From assembly GCA_902610905.1 (NCBI GenBank), contig CACLXS010000006.1:1-51335 (forward strand): a stretch of 51,335 nt of DNA. Direction: 5' to 3'. Both the position numbers and the translations under genes were made by a program. The first letter of the stretch is position 1, and the number at the start of each line of letters is the position of its first letter. The notes below the pieces were generated by a model. It ran no database searches and had not been told where the DNA came from. It was given only the letters and a program-made list of their open reading frames with translations. Below, piece by piece: positions 19,852 to 29,251 of this stretch. This stretch comes from an uncultured SAR86 cluster bacterium (lineage in GTDB: Bacteria > Pseudomonadota > Gammaproteobacteria > Magnimaribacterales > D2472).

Positions 19852-20745
19852 ATGAATTTAAACACCTTCGCAGATAAAAAATACATCTACCGCTATTTAT
19901 CAAAGAATAATCACATCAATGGAATTTTTCACATAAGTCATGGCATGGCAGAACATATTGGAAGATATAACTGGCTAATTAATAAACTGAATGAAGATGG
20001 ATATCACGTTATAGCAATTGATCACAGAGGTCATGGAAACAGAGTAGAGGATAACTTAAAGGGTTATTTTGCTGATAAAGATGGTTGGGATTATGTCGTA
20101 AGTGACTTAGTTGATATAATCGAGGATTCGTCAAGTGAATTTCCAAACCTCAAACAATATCTTATCGGTCATAGTATGGGTTCATGGATTGCTCTTGGAG
20201 CAATGCAAAAGGGGATTGATATTGATTGTTGTATTTTATCTGGATCCTCAAAGATATCCAAAAATTTAATTACTTTACAAAGAATTATTGTTACATTTCT
20301 TATCACTTTTTTTGGCAAGAAAAGTATAGGTTATTTACTTGATCGAGTAATTTTAGGAGAATATAACAAATCATTTTCTCCTAACAGAACACCAAAAGAC
20401 TGGATTTCTTCAGATAAACAGAGTGTAGACGAATATATTAATGATCCTTTATGTGGTTATCCAGTTACTAATGGTTTGTGGAATGATTTGTTATCAGGTT
20501 TTTTAAGAGTTTTTGATAAAAGAAATTATAAAATAAGTAAAAACATTCCTATATTGATCATTTCAGGATCTCATGATCCAGTAGGTGACAATACCAAAGG
20601 TACTAAAAAATTGTATAAATTTCTGAGTACTATATTTGACAACATCGAGATTGAATTAATAAATAACGCCAGACATGAGGTATTTAATGAGATTAACAAA
20701 GAAAATAATTATAATAAACTATTAAATTTTATTGAAAAAACATGA
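19852..20745 (+). CDS. Alpha/beta hydrolase, monoacylglycerol-lipase/lysophospholipase type
   Basis: 297 residues. The ISHGMAEHIGRY oxyanion-region motif and AIDHRGHG are hallmarks of the PldB/monoglyceride lipase group. The nucleophile is Ser108 in GHSMGS. Asp in SGSHDPVGDN and His in NARHEVFNE complete the triad. No signal peptide is seen, so the enzyme is cytoplasmic. The next gene starts within its stop (ATGA overlap), so they form an operon. It would split monoacylglycerols or lysophospholipids; the acyl chains could serve the divergent condensing enzyme. Confidence 0.85.
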   Translation: MNLNTFADKKYIYRYLSKNNHINGIFHISHGMAEHIGRYNWLINKLNEDGYHVIAIDHRGHGNRVEDNLKGYFADKDGWDYVVSDLVDIIEDSSSEFPNLKQYLIGHSMGSWIALGAMQKGIDIDCCILSGSSKISKNLITLQRIIVTFLITFFGKKSIGYLLDRVILGEYNKSFSPNRTPKDWISSDKQSVDEYINDPLCGYPVTNGLWNDLLSGFLRVFDKRNYKISKNIPILIISGSHDPVGDNTKGTKKLYKFLSTIFDNIEIELINNARHEVFNEINKENNYNKLLNFIEKT

Positions 20746-21770
20746 AGAAAATATTTTTAATCCTAATATCAATAAATATCTCGTTAATACATGCTGATAT
20801 GGAGAGAGTAAATATGCTTTTTGATAATGAAGAAAGACATTACCTTGTATATGTCCCTGATAAACAGCGAGACCAAATTGATAAAATTGTTATTGGTCTT
20901 CATGGATATACTGGATCTGCAACAGGTTTTGAAATGGAGACAACAGGAGGTTTTAATACGAGCGCAGATAAATATAATTTCATTGCTATATATCCTCAAG
21001 GCTCATTTTTTTATGAGCAGAAATTGGAAAAAGGAAAAATTACCTCTGAATATGTTTCTTCTTGGAATGATCTAACTGGCTCAAAAACAAAAACACCTTT
21101 TGGTGAGACATGTGCTGAAGATGCAGTTATCTATCCAAAATATCCAAATTGTATTGGAACAGATGCAGGAAGATGTGCTTGGACAAGCTGTGGTAATGAT
21201 ATGGGCTTTATAAAAAAAATAATTGATGATGTAAAAATAAGATTTAATTTAAAAAAAATATATGTAGTTGGTATGAGTAATGGAGGCAAAATGGCTCATG
21301 CTATTGCTTGTGAATTCTCGAAAGATATTGTTGGTGTTATTAATGTTGTAGGATCTCCTCAAAATGGTCTTGCATGTGAACCAAAAACTCCAATCAATTA
21401 CATAATTTATGCTGGCGCTAATGATCAAGTCGTTCCGCCGTTTAATGTTGTGTCATTTGATAGGTATTTTTATACACCCGTTACAACCTTAATAAACAAA
21501 TGGACAAATTCATTTAATTGTAAAAAGAAAGAGTTTATAACTAATATCGAGTTTGATAGCATAAATGAACAAATTTATTCTGGTTGTGATGGTGGTGTTC
21601 GCATTGTAAGCTTGCTAAATACAGAACAAGGACATTCATGGCCTGGAACTAAAGAATATGCTGGTTTTTGTAGAACAAAATACCAAAGTGAAATTGATTT
21701 AGACCCTTGTTTAAATAGCGTCAATGAATGGGGGAATGATTTTTTGCTACAAAGGTTATTTAATTTATAA
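20742..21770 (+). CDS. Secreted PHB-depolymerase/feruloyl-esterase-like hydrolase (LpqC type)
   Basis: 342 residues with a signal peptide (MKKIFLILISINISLIHA). HGYTGSATGFE provides the oxyanion region, and YPQGS and SWND are typical of the esterase family PF10503. The nucleophile is Ser179 in GMSNGG, and His in GHSWPG closes the triad. Several Cys pairs suit a periplasmic or secreted protein. The ATG overlaps the stop of the preceding lipase by four bases. The family includes polyhydroxybutyrate depolymerases and feruloyl esterases; which ester is cut cannot be told. Confidence 0.85.
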   Translation: MKKIFLILISINISLIHADMERVNMLFDNEERHYLVYVPDKQRDQIDKIVIGLHGYTGSATGFEMETTGGFNTSADKYNFIAIYPQGSFFYEQKLEKGKITSEYVSSWNDLTGSKTKTPFGETCAEDAVIYPKYPNCIGTDAGRCAWTSCGNDMGFIKKIIDDVKIRFNLKKIYVVGMSNGGKMAHAIACEFSKDIVGVINVVGSPQNGLACEPKTPINYIIYAGANDQVVPPFNVVSFDRYFYTPVTTLINKWTNSFNCKKKEFITNIEFDSINEQIYSGCDGGVRIVSLLNTEQGHSWPGTKEYAGFCRTKYQSEIDLDPCLNSVNEWGNDFLLQRLFNL

Positions 21771-21799
21771 TAAAAACACACTTTGCTTGTGACATATTC

Positions 21800-21827
21800 T
21801 TGAAATACTTCTCTATATAGGTAATAT
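21800..21827 (+). promoter_or_regulatory. Candidate sigma-70 promoter for TBDR2
   Basis: TTGAAA at 21800-21805 and TAATAT at 21822-21827 are separated by 16 bases. The likely start near 21834 is about 30 bases before the receptor ATG, which is preceded by the RBS AGGGGGTAAATTTAT. Confidence 0.45.
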
Positions 21828-21863
21828 TAGATAAGAGTATTTTTAATCAGGGGGTAAATTTAT

Positions 21864-24284
21864 ATGTCAAAAATACAATTAAAACCACTTTTTGAAAAAA
21901 AAGTCGATCCATTATCTTATTTATTAAGAGATATTTTTAAAGATAATAACTTTGCAATCTCATGGCTTGGAGCCTTGTCAATTGGTATTGGAGTAACAAA
22001 TACAAATAATATTAATGCACAAGATAGCGTAGAAGAAGTTATTGTTACTGCCTCTAAAAAAGAACAACGTATACAAGATGTTGCTATGAGTGTGCAAGCT
22101 ATTTCTGCAGCTGATCTTGAAAGAAAGAATGTAAAAAGTCTTGAGGATATCGCCAATTTATCACCAGCTGTTACTTTTGAAAATGTTGGACCAGGCAAAT
22201 CTAATTTTTATATAAGAGGAGTTTCTGATGGCTCAGCCATGAACAGTTATGCTGGTACTGAAGCAACTGCAGCACTGTATTTAGATGAACAGCCATTGAC
22301 CGCTGCAAGTCTGACGCCTGATTTGCATGTATATGATGTTGAAAGGGTAGAAGTATTAATGGGTCCTCAAGGTACACTTTATGGCTCAAGCTCTACCTCA
22401 GGCAATATTAAAATTATTACTAAGAAACCAGATCCTTCATCAATTGATTATGGGTTCGATGCTGAATATGGATCAATAACTGATGGTGGAAATGATCAAT
22501 CTCTTGAAGCATTTGTAAATATCCCGTTAGGCTCAAATTTTGCAGCAAGATTAAGTACATATGATGTACAAGATGGTGGGTGGATAGATAATCAAAGAGC
22601 GACATATACCTATCAAAACTATGGCATTAATTACACAATTGATAATTATACTGCGCCATACAATGTTGCAAAGGATGATTATAACGAGTATGACAAAAAA
22701 GGAAGCAGATTAAGATTATCAACTAATTTTGATAATATTAATTTAGATCTTTCTTTTTTAAATCAAGATTCTACATATTCAGGATCATATGAAGCTGATG
22801 TTCTTACAGATGACCAAAGCAAGGCAATGCCTGCAAGAACCAATACAAGGTTTACTCCAGAAACTTATGAAGATGAGTTTGACCAAATCTCTGCAACTCT
22901 AAGTGGAAATATAAATGACGATATAGATTTTGTGCTTACCTCGTCTATCTTCGAGAGAGATACAGCATATACTTATGACTATTCAAGTTATGTAGAGTAT
23001 TACTATTATGCTGCATATCCATCATATGTATGTGACTATTACGATTATTATTATTATGGAAATATTTCTAATTGTAGAGATCCAAGAATGTCTTATGCAC
23101 AAACTAATGATATTCAAAGAACAGCTACAGAGTTCAGAATACAGTCTAGTAGTGATTCAGGCTTTAGTTGGGTCCTTGGTGCTTTTAAGGAATCTAGTGA
23201 TAAGGTAACTGATGTAGATTATATACAGCCAGGTAGTGTTAATGGTTTATGGTGGGAGGCTGATTTAGATAGAGAAACTAAAACTGAAGCAATATTTGGT
23301 GAAGCTTATTTTGACTTAAGTGAAAAAACATCTCTTACTCTTGGTTTCAGAGATTATGAACATACCACAGATCTGGTATCCAGTGACGGTTATTATGGAA
23401 GCTATTCATATACGTCTGGTGGAATTGATGGAAAATTCTCCTCGTCAGAGTCAGGAATTGTTCCAAAAATAAATCTTAAGCATTACATAAAGGATGACGT
23501 TATGGTTTATGGAAATTATACTGAAGGATTCAGACCAGCAGGTGTAAATCGTGTTAGAGCAGACAGGAGAGGTCTAGTTCCTGTTAATTATGATGCTGAT
23601 TATCTTGAAAGTTTAGAATTCGGTGTCAAATCGACTTTAAATGATGGAAAGCTTATTTTAAATGCTGCTTATTATCAAATGGATTGGTCAGATTTTCAAA
23701 CGACTACTTATAATCCTGATTTAGAGTCTGTAGCATTTGTTGATAATGTTGGTGACGCAGAAATTAATGGTTTTGAATTAGACATAACCTATCTTATTAA
23801 TGACGTTACTTCTGTTACTGCATACTTTAATTCAAACGATCCTACATTATCTGAAGATTATTATGGAGATGAGGGCGTTTTAACTGCCAATGCAGGTAAC
23901 AGATTATCAAATATGCCAAAGTCTTCATATTATTTATCATTAGACAGAGACATTGTTCTTATGGGTCTGCCAGGATTTTTGAATATAGATTATTCATTTG
24001 TTGGTGATAGATTTAGTACTTTTGAAAATGTTTCATCAGGTTCAGATATAAGAGAGGTTTTACCTTCATATGGACTAGCTAATATGCGCTTAGGTGTAGA
24101 GATGGATAATTCTATAATTGAAGCTTATATCTCAAATATTGCAGATGAAGACGGTTATCTATCAAGATACGATGACTTTGCACAAGCCGGAGATCCTGCT
24201 ACTTCAGGTTATCCTGGATTTGGTATTAGAAGGACAGGCACTAAGCCAAGAGTCATCGGAATAAGATATAGATATAGATTCTAA
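21864..24284 (+). CDS. TonB-dependent receptor TBDR2, with tyrosine-rich extracellular loop
   Basis: 806 residues. The N-terminus is unusual: about 30 polar residues come before a weak hydrophobic stretch (ISWLGALSIGIGV) ending NINAQD. The TonB box-like EEVIVTASKKEQ and plug follow (LEDIANLSPAVTFENVG, MGPQGTLYGSSSTSGNIKI), then a barrel ending in YRYRF, a standard aromatic C-terminus. A loop around residues 373-408 holds about 13 tyrosines with a Cys at each side. It resembles the iron-siderophore-like receptor family expanded in marine Gammaproteobacteria and sphingomonads. TBDR3 at 32766 is a paralogue with the same plug layout. The ligand is unknown. Confidence 0.93.
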   Translation: MSKIQLKPLFEKKVDPLSYLLRDIFKDNNFAISWLGALSIGIGVTNTNNINAQDSVEEVIVTASKKEQRIQDVAMSVQAISAADLERKNVKSLEDIANLSPAVTFENVGPGKSNFYIRGVSDGSAMNSYAGTEATAALYLDEQPLTAASLTPDLHVYDVERVEVLMGPQGTLYGSSSTSGNIKIITKKPDPSSIDYGFDAEYGSITDGGNDQSLEAFVNIPLGSNFAARLSTYDVQDGGWIDNQRATYTYQNYGINYTIDNYTAPYNVAKDDYNEYDKKGSRLRLSTNFDNINLDLSFLNQDSTYSGSYEADVLTDDQSKAMPARTNTRFTPETYEDEFDQISATLSGNINDDIDFVLTSSIFERDTAYTYDYSSYVEYYYYAAYPSYVCDYYDYYYYGNISNCRDPRMSYAQTNDIQRTATEFRIQSSSDSGFSWVLGAFKESSDKVTDVDYIQPGSVNGLWWEADLDRETKTEAIFGEAYFDLSEKTSLTLGFRDYEHTTDLVSSDGYYGSYSYTSGGIDGKFSSSESGIVPKINLKHYIKDDVMVYGNYTEGFRPAGVNRVRADRRGLVPVNYDADYLESLEFGVKSTLNDGKLILNAAYYQMDWSDFQTTTYNPDLESVAFVDNVGDAEINGFELDITYLINDVTSVTAYFNSNDPTLSEDYYGDEGVLTANAGNRLSNMPKSSYYLSLDRDIVLMGLPGFLNIDYSFVGDRFSTFENVSSGSDIREVLPSYGLANMRLGVEMDNSIIEAYISNIADEDGYLSRYDDFAQAGDPATSGYPGFGIRRTGTKPRVIGIRYRYRF

Positions 24285-25153
24285 TTAATTATTTCTTCTA
24301 AATTTAATGCCAGTTTATCTGGCATTTCAAAATATGGGAAATGCCCACATCCTTCAATAATTTTTACATTTTTAGAAATATCAATTTTTTGAATTAATTC
24401 AGATTCATCGTTGAATCTGGCTAATTTGTCTTTTTCACCAAAAATAAATTTAAACTTTTCTATATTGTTTATTTCATCAATATTAACTTTATAAGTTGAA
24501 CAAGCTTTGAGGTCTTTAGAAAGAATTTCTTTATGGGTTTGATTAAAAATTTTCTTTAATGGGTAAAGCTTTATTTCTCTTTCAGGATCTGATTCAACCA
24601 CTTTAGTTCCATATGGAGATTTTATGACACCCTTTGATCTTCCATAAAAACCTGAGCCTTGAACACCAAATCCGGCAGATTTAATTTCAACATCTGGTAG
24701 CTCACGAACACCATACTTCGTTAGAAATTCAGCAGCTTGATCAAGATTACCTTTTGCATATTCCAATAAAATCTCTCCAACTAAAAGAGGATAACTAGTA
24801 TTCATTAAGATCGGATTAGTATTTTTATTAATTTTTGATAAATCTAGTGCAACAAGTCCACCCATACTATGTCCAACAATGAAAGGATTATCAATCTTTA
24901 ATTCTTCTAGTGCCTCATTGCAAAATAATGAATATTCACAAATATTAGCCTCAACTGGTCCAGATGTGTAACCATGTCCTGGAAGATCAATTGATAATAT
25001 ATTGTATTTGTTAATTAGATTTGAAAAGTTAAATAACTTACCCATTCTATGATCCATTCCTGCACCAGGAATAAGAATAATTGATTGTTTAGAATCATCA
25101 AATTCATTGTGATTAAAGATATGAGCTTTATGATTCTTTAATTCGATAAACAT
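24281..25153 (-). CDS. Alpha/beta hydrolase
   Basis: 290 residues, cytoplasmic. IPGAGMDHRM gives the oxyanion region, LPGHGYTSG follows, and the nucleophile is Ser96 in VGHSMGG. Asp in FGEKDKLA and His in CGHFPYFE complete the triad. It lies downstream of BCCT1, whose 3' end overlaps its first 26 bases, so both form an operon. Its 3' end overlaps the end of TBDR2 by four bases on the opposite strand. It may hydrolyse an ester taken in through the adjoining transporters; this is inference from context. Confidence 0.8.
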   Translation of the reverse strand: MFIELKNHKAHIFNHNEFDDSKQSIILIPGAGMDHRMGKLFNFSNLINKYNILSIDLPGHGYTSGPVEANICEYSLFCNEALEELKIDNPFIVGHSMGGLVALDLSKINKNTNPILMNTSYPLLVGEILLEYAKGNLDQAAEFLTKYGVRELPDVEIKSAGFGVQGSGFYGRSKGVIKSPYGTKVVESDPEREIKLYPLKKIFNQTHKEILSKDLKACSTYKVNIDEINNIEKFKFIFGEKDKLARFNDESELIQKIDISKNVKIIEGCGHFPYFEMPDKLALNLEEIIN

Positions 25154-26612
25154 TTTTTAAAATTGAATATATCAATAAACAGTTAATAAATAATAATGGA
25201 ACTGAGAATATTACCATTATCCACTTAAAAGAATCGACCCCATTTAGATACATTAATAGGGTTGGTTGAACGACTAACAACAATGCAAATATTAATCTCA
25301 ATGATTTAGATCCTGTCATACTTGATTTTTTCATTGAAGCAGACGCAAGTACATAAGATGCTGAGTCATATGTAGTGCATAAAAAAATAATTATAATAAA
25401 TGCAAAAATAACCAATAAAGGAAAACCAAAATTTAGACTTAATATTGTATTTACTACCAGGTCAGCTCGAGAAAATATTTTATTTTCAATAATATTAGGC
25501 GCATTAATTATCTCTTGTTCAAAAAGTGATATTGATACATTTGATAATATAGTCATGCTTAAAATACAACCTAAGCTCCCAATCAATAACGCTCCAAATA
25601 TTATCTCTCTAAGTGTTTTATTATTGGAAATATTGACAAGAAAAGTTCCAACCATTGGTGCCAATGCATACCACCATGCCCAGTAAAAAACTGACCAATC
25701 AAGGCTTATTTCAGTGCCAGTAGCTAAGCTCATCTGTATGTAATTATTAGCTAAAAAACCTAGTGTCTCAGATGAATTTTTTAAAATGTAATTAGTTGGA
25801 CCTAAAAAAAGAACAATAAATAAAAACATTATTACTAAAGCCATATTAAGATTGCTTAATCTCTTAATACCATTTTGAACTCCCACATAAGCACTAGTTG
25901 CAAAAATGATGGAACAAAAAATGATTGTAAAAATATCTAATGTAAAAGTCCTTTCTATCATTAATATTTTTGAAATAACTGATGATATAAGTGGAAATGA
26001 TAATCCCAAGCCAACTCCAGAACCACAAATGATTGCACCAATAAACAAAACATCTAGAACAAATCTAAATATTTTATTTTCAATTCCCAATATTCCTGAG
26101 AAAGTCAGACTGGAATCAGGTTTTACTGTTAATGCAAGTCCAAATGCAACAACAGGAAGACAATATATTGCCCATGCAGTAAAAGTCCAATGAAATATTG
26201 GATATGATCTTGAGTAAAGTAGGACTTCCTTGGAAGTTAAATTTGTATCATTTTTTAAAATATTGTAATAATCAATCCATTCAACAGTTGACCAATACAA
26301 AAGAGTAGCACCAATACCCGCAGCAAAAAGCATTGAACTCCAAGAGATCATTGAATAGGTAGGTTTATTTTTAATATTTAATTTTATTGACCCAAATTTT
26401 GATAAACCAAGAATTATTAAAAAGATTAGTAACAAGAAACTTCCATACATGAAAAATTCTTCAAACGTTATTGATAATAATTTATATGTTTCAGATAAAA
26501 CTGAAGAACTAAACTCAGGATTTGCTAAAACAAAAATTGATAGCAATATTGATAATAAAATAGTTATACTAATTAAAGATTTATTCCAATTTGGATCAAT
26601 TATTTTTAACAT
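25128..26612 (-). CDS. BCCT-family transporter, copy 1 (divergent)
   Basis: 494 residues from ATG 26612 (a GTG 18 bases upstream is also in frame). Twelve membrane segments. BCCT features include SWSSMLFAAGIGATLLYW and the Trp-rich WAWWYALAPMVGTFLV of TM8. The family imports betaine, choline, carnitine or similar trimethylammonium or sulfonium solutes. Where BCCT2 has IARISFGRTVKEF, this copy has VNISNNKTLREI, so the usual Gly-Arg is lost and the substrate or coupling may differ. Its start codon overlaps that of the divergent TPR-sulfotransferase. It forms an operon with the hydrolase. Confidence 0.88.
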   Translation of the reverse strand: MLKIIDPNWNKSLISITILLSILLSIFVLANPEFSSSVLSETYKLLSITFEEFFMYGSFLLLIFLIILGLSKFGSIKLNIKNKPTYSMISWSSMLFAAGIGATLLYWSTVEWIDYYNILKNDTNLTSKEVLLYSRSYPIFHWTFTAWAIYCLPVVAFGLALTVKPDSSLTFSGILGIENKIFRFVLDVLFIGAIICGSGVGLGLSFPLISSVISKILMIERTFTLDIFTIIFCSIIFATSAYVGVQNGIKRLSNLNMALVIMFLFIVLFLGPTNYILKNSSETLGFLANNYIQMSLATGTEISLDWSVFYWAWWYALAPMVGTFLVNISNNKTLREIIFGALLIGSLGCILSMTILSNVSISLFEQEIINAPNIIENKIFSRADLVVNTILSLNFGFPLLVIFAFIIIIFLCTTYDSASYVLASASMKKSSMTGSKSLRLIFALLLVVQPTLLMYLNGVDSFKWIMVIFSVPLLFINCLLIYSILKNVYRIKES

Positions 26613-28578
26613 GTCAGAACTTAGTAGCACTCAATTTGCTTTTGATAATGCAGTAAATCTATTCAAGGATAATAATCTAAAAGAGTCCATAGAACAACTT
26701 GAAGAAATTCTAAAAGTATATCCAAATAACTTTGAGTCTCTAGACTTGCTATCGACTGTATTTATTAAAGGTAATAATCCAAAAGAAGCTATTAAATATG
26801 TTAATAAATGTCTGCAATTGGACAAAAGCAATAAAAAACATCTTGAATTAAGGTATAAGATTTTGACATACCTAGGAGATCATACAAGTGCATTAAAGTC
26901 TCTAGAGAATTTACATAAACTGCATCCTGCTTTAAATACAGCTAGAATTTTATCTAATCATTATTTATCTCTAGATAATGAAGACAAATCAGATCAAATT
27001 ATTCAAGATTTTCTTGAATCGGATAAAAATTATGCCGAACTTTATAAAGGTATTCGACACGTAAAGGCGGGTCGCTTTAAGCTTGCTGAAAAATCATACA
27101 AAAATGTACTTCTTAAAGATAAAAATAATATTGATGCTCTCCGATTGTTTGGTTTACTAGCATTTAAAAATAAAAATTATGTGATCGCAGAAAAATTATT
27201 TATAAAAGCGATAAAAATAGATCCATACTTTCATCTTGTTTGGGACAACCTAGCAAAGGTCTATAGGATTCAAAATAAATTGGAAAAAGCAAAGAAGTCA
27301 TTTAAAAACCTAATTAAATTAGATCCTAACAACATGGAGGCACTTGTTGCACTTGGAACAATTCATATTAAATTAGCTCAATATCAAGAAGGTATTGATG
27401 TTTATCAAAAAGCACTTGATTCTAATAATAAGAATCCTAGAGTTTATTTAAGTATGGGGCATGCTCTTAAAACTTTAGGTAAAAGAAAGGATTGTGAAGA
27501 CGCTTATAAAAAAGCTATTAATTTATTTCCATTATCTGGTGAAGGTTATTGGAGCCTAGCAAATCTTAAGACCTATAAATTTTCATCTAAAGAAATATCG
27601 TTAATGGAAAAATCATTAAATAAAGATATTCAGGACCAAGAAAAAATTCAAATGTTATTTGCATTAGCAAAGGCATATGAAACGAAGAAAGATTATAAAA
27701 AATCATTTAGTTACTACAAGGACGGTAATTGGATGCAAAGAAAAATAGTTGAATATAATGCAAATGAAAATGCAGATTCTGTTGATTTGATAATAAATTT
27801 TTTCAATTCACATAAAGATACAATAGACTTTTATTCTGGGCATAAAAATAATCATCCTATATTTATACTAGGTCTACCACGAGCAGGCTCAACACTTTTG
27901 GAGCAAATATTATCTTCACATAGTCAAATAGAAGGAACTCAAGAACTTCATAATATTATGACTATTGGTAGAAAAATTAAAACTTTAAATGATTCTGAAA
28001 ATTACCTTGATAACCTGCTTAAGCTTAGTAACAAGGAAATTAATTCTTATGGAAAAAACTATATTGATGAAACTTTATGGGCAAGAAACGAAAGGACTTT
28101 TTTTATAGACAAAATGCCAAATAACTTTCCTCACATCGGTTTAATTAAAATGATTTTGCCAAATGCTAAGATTATTGACGCTAGAAGAAATCCAATAGAT
28201 GGATGCTTTAGTTGTTACAAGCAATATTTTGCAAAAGGACAACACTTTACATATGACCTAGACGATGTTGCAAGATACTATAAAGATTATTTAAAAATAA
28301 TGAAATTTTGGAATAGTTATTTCCCTAGTGAGATTCATACAGTTTGTTATGAAAATGTCATTGAAAATCCAGAAAAAGAGGTTAGATCAATGTTGAAGTA
28401 TCTTGATTTAGACTTTGAAGAATCATGTATGAGTTTTTATGAATCTTCTCGTCCTGTAAAAACTGCAAGTTCAGAACAAGTCAGACAACCAATATATAAG
28501 TCTGGCATGAATTATTGGAAAAATTATGAAGATGATTTGATTGTGTTAAAAGAACACTTTCCTGATTATGCAAAATAA
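26611..28578 (+). CDS. TPR-repeat sulfotransferase, copy 1
   Basis: 655 residues from ATG 26611. A longer in-frame start at 26449 would only add antisense BCCT sequence and is rejected. About ten TPR units fill residues 1-400, for example FGLLAFKNKNYVIAEKLF and AYKKAINLFP. A sulfotransferase domain follows, with the PAPS-binding motif GLPRAGST at 421-428 and a second site around ARRNPIDGCFSCY. The ending PVKTASSEQVRQPIY is shared with copy 2. These fusions transfer sulfate from PAPS to an unknown acceptor, probably peptide or glycan held by the TPRs. There is no signal peptide. The nuclease gene overlaps its end by 11 bases. Confidence 0.87.
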   Translation: MSELSSTQFAFDNAVNLFKDNNLKESIEQLEEILKVYPNNFESLDLLSTVFIKGNNPKEAIKYVNKCLQLDKSNKKHLELRYKILTYLGDHTSALKSLENLHKLHPALNTARILSNHYLSLDNEDKSDQIIQDFLESDKNYAELYKGIRHVKAGRFKLAEKSYKNVLLKDKNNIDALRLFGLLAFKNKNYVIAEKLFIKAIKIDPYFHLVWDNLAKVYRIQNKLEKAKKSFKNLIKLDPNNMEALVALGTIHIKLAQYQEGIDVYQKALDSNNKNPRVYLSMGHALKTLGKRKDCEDAYKKAINLFPLSGEGYWSLANLKTYKFSSKEISLMEKSLNKDIQDQEKIQMLFALAKAYETKKDYKKSFSYYKDGNWMQRKIVEYNANENADSVDLIINFFNSHKDTIDFYSGHKNNHPIFILGLPRAGSTLLEQILSSHSQIEGTQELHNIMTIGRKIKTLNDSENYLDNLLKLSNKEINSYGKNYIDETLWARNERTFFIDKMPNNFPHIGLIKMILPNAKIIDARRNPIDGCFSCYKQYFAKGQHFTYDLDDVARYYKDYLKIMKFWNSYFPSEIHTVCYENVIENPEKEVRSMLKYLDLDFEESCMSFYESSRPVKTASSEQVRQPIYKSGMNYWKNYEDDLIVLKEHFPDYAK

Positions 28579-29251
28579 ATTTAATTATCCATTACTTGAG
28601 AGGGTGGATACAGAAATTGGTCGCCATTACTTAGATTCAAATAATGATCCTGTTCCTAGTGTTACAACAGTATTATCAGGAACATCATCAAGTAAGTCGG
28701 GTATTGATCAATGGAGGCAAAGGGTAGGAGACATAGAGGCTGATAGAGTTATTAAACAAAGTACTGATATAGGCACCGCAGTTCATGAAGCTATAGAGCA
28801 TTATTTAAATAAACATGATTGGGATAACTTTGGTCAGGATAGTGATCAACTTACGGCAAAAAATATAACTAACAAATTTATTGCAGATGGATTAAATGGT
28901 ATTGATGAGGTATGGGGATTAGAAGTAGGGTTAATTTTGAACAAACTTTATGCTGGCACTGCAGATTGTGTTGGCATTTATAATGGAGTACCAACTTTAA
29001 TAGATTTTAAGACAGCAAAAAGAATTAAAAAAAGAGAATGGATAGAGGATTACTTTTTACAAGGCTGCGCCTATGCAAATGCACATAATGTAATGTTTGA
29101 TACAAACATTCAGCAAGTTGTTATCTTGATGGTCGATAGAGATTTACTATTCAAAGAATTCTTAGTTACTTCACCTGAATTCAATCATCTAACAACAAAA
29201 TGGAAACAAAGATTAATTGATTTTGATAAAAAATTTAAAGCAGTGAAATGA
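28568..29251 (+). CDS. PD-(D/E)XK nuclease, MGME1/RecB-like
   Basis: 227 residues with a complete active site: His73 (GTAVHEAIE), Asp133 (GTADCVG), Asp146-x-Lys148 (DFKTAK) and Gln165-x3-Tyr169 (LQGCAYA). This His/Asp/DxK/QxxxY order is that of the Cas4/RecB/MGME1-like exonucleases. Similar single-domain nucleases occur in marine phages and in some small marine genomes. It overlaps TPR-ST1 by 11 bases upstream and the peptidase gene by 4 bases downstream, so it is translated within that operon. DNA end processing is likely; no partner helicase is encoded here. Confidence 0.82.
   Translation: MQNKFNYPLLERVDTEIGRHYLDSNNDPVPSVTTVLSGTSSSKSGIDQWRQRVGDIEADRVIKQSTDIGTAVHEAIEHYLNKHDWDNFGQDSDQLTAKNITNKFIADGLNGIDEVWGLEVGLILNKLYAGTADCVGIYNGVPTLIDFKTAKRIKKREWIEDYFLQGCAYANAHNVMFDTNIQQVVILMVDRDLLFKEFLVTSPEFNHLTTKWKQRLIDFDKKFKAVK

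Noticed and set aside
26449-26610. Upstream extension of the TPR-sulfotransferase frame
   Set aside because: It is antisense to the first membrane helices of BCCT1 and does not look like TPR sequence; ATG 26611 fits the family start.
28568-29251. Prophage remnant
   Set aside because: The nuclease resembles phage proteins, but no integrase, structural gene or attachment site surrounds it and base composition matches its neighbours.
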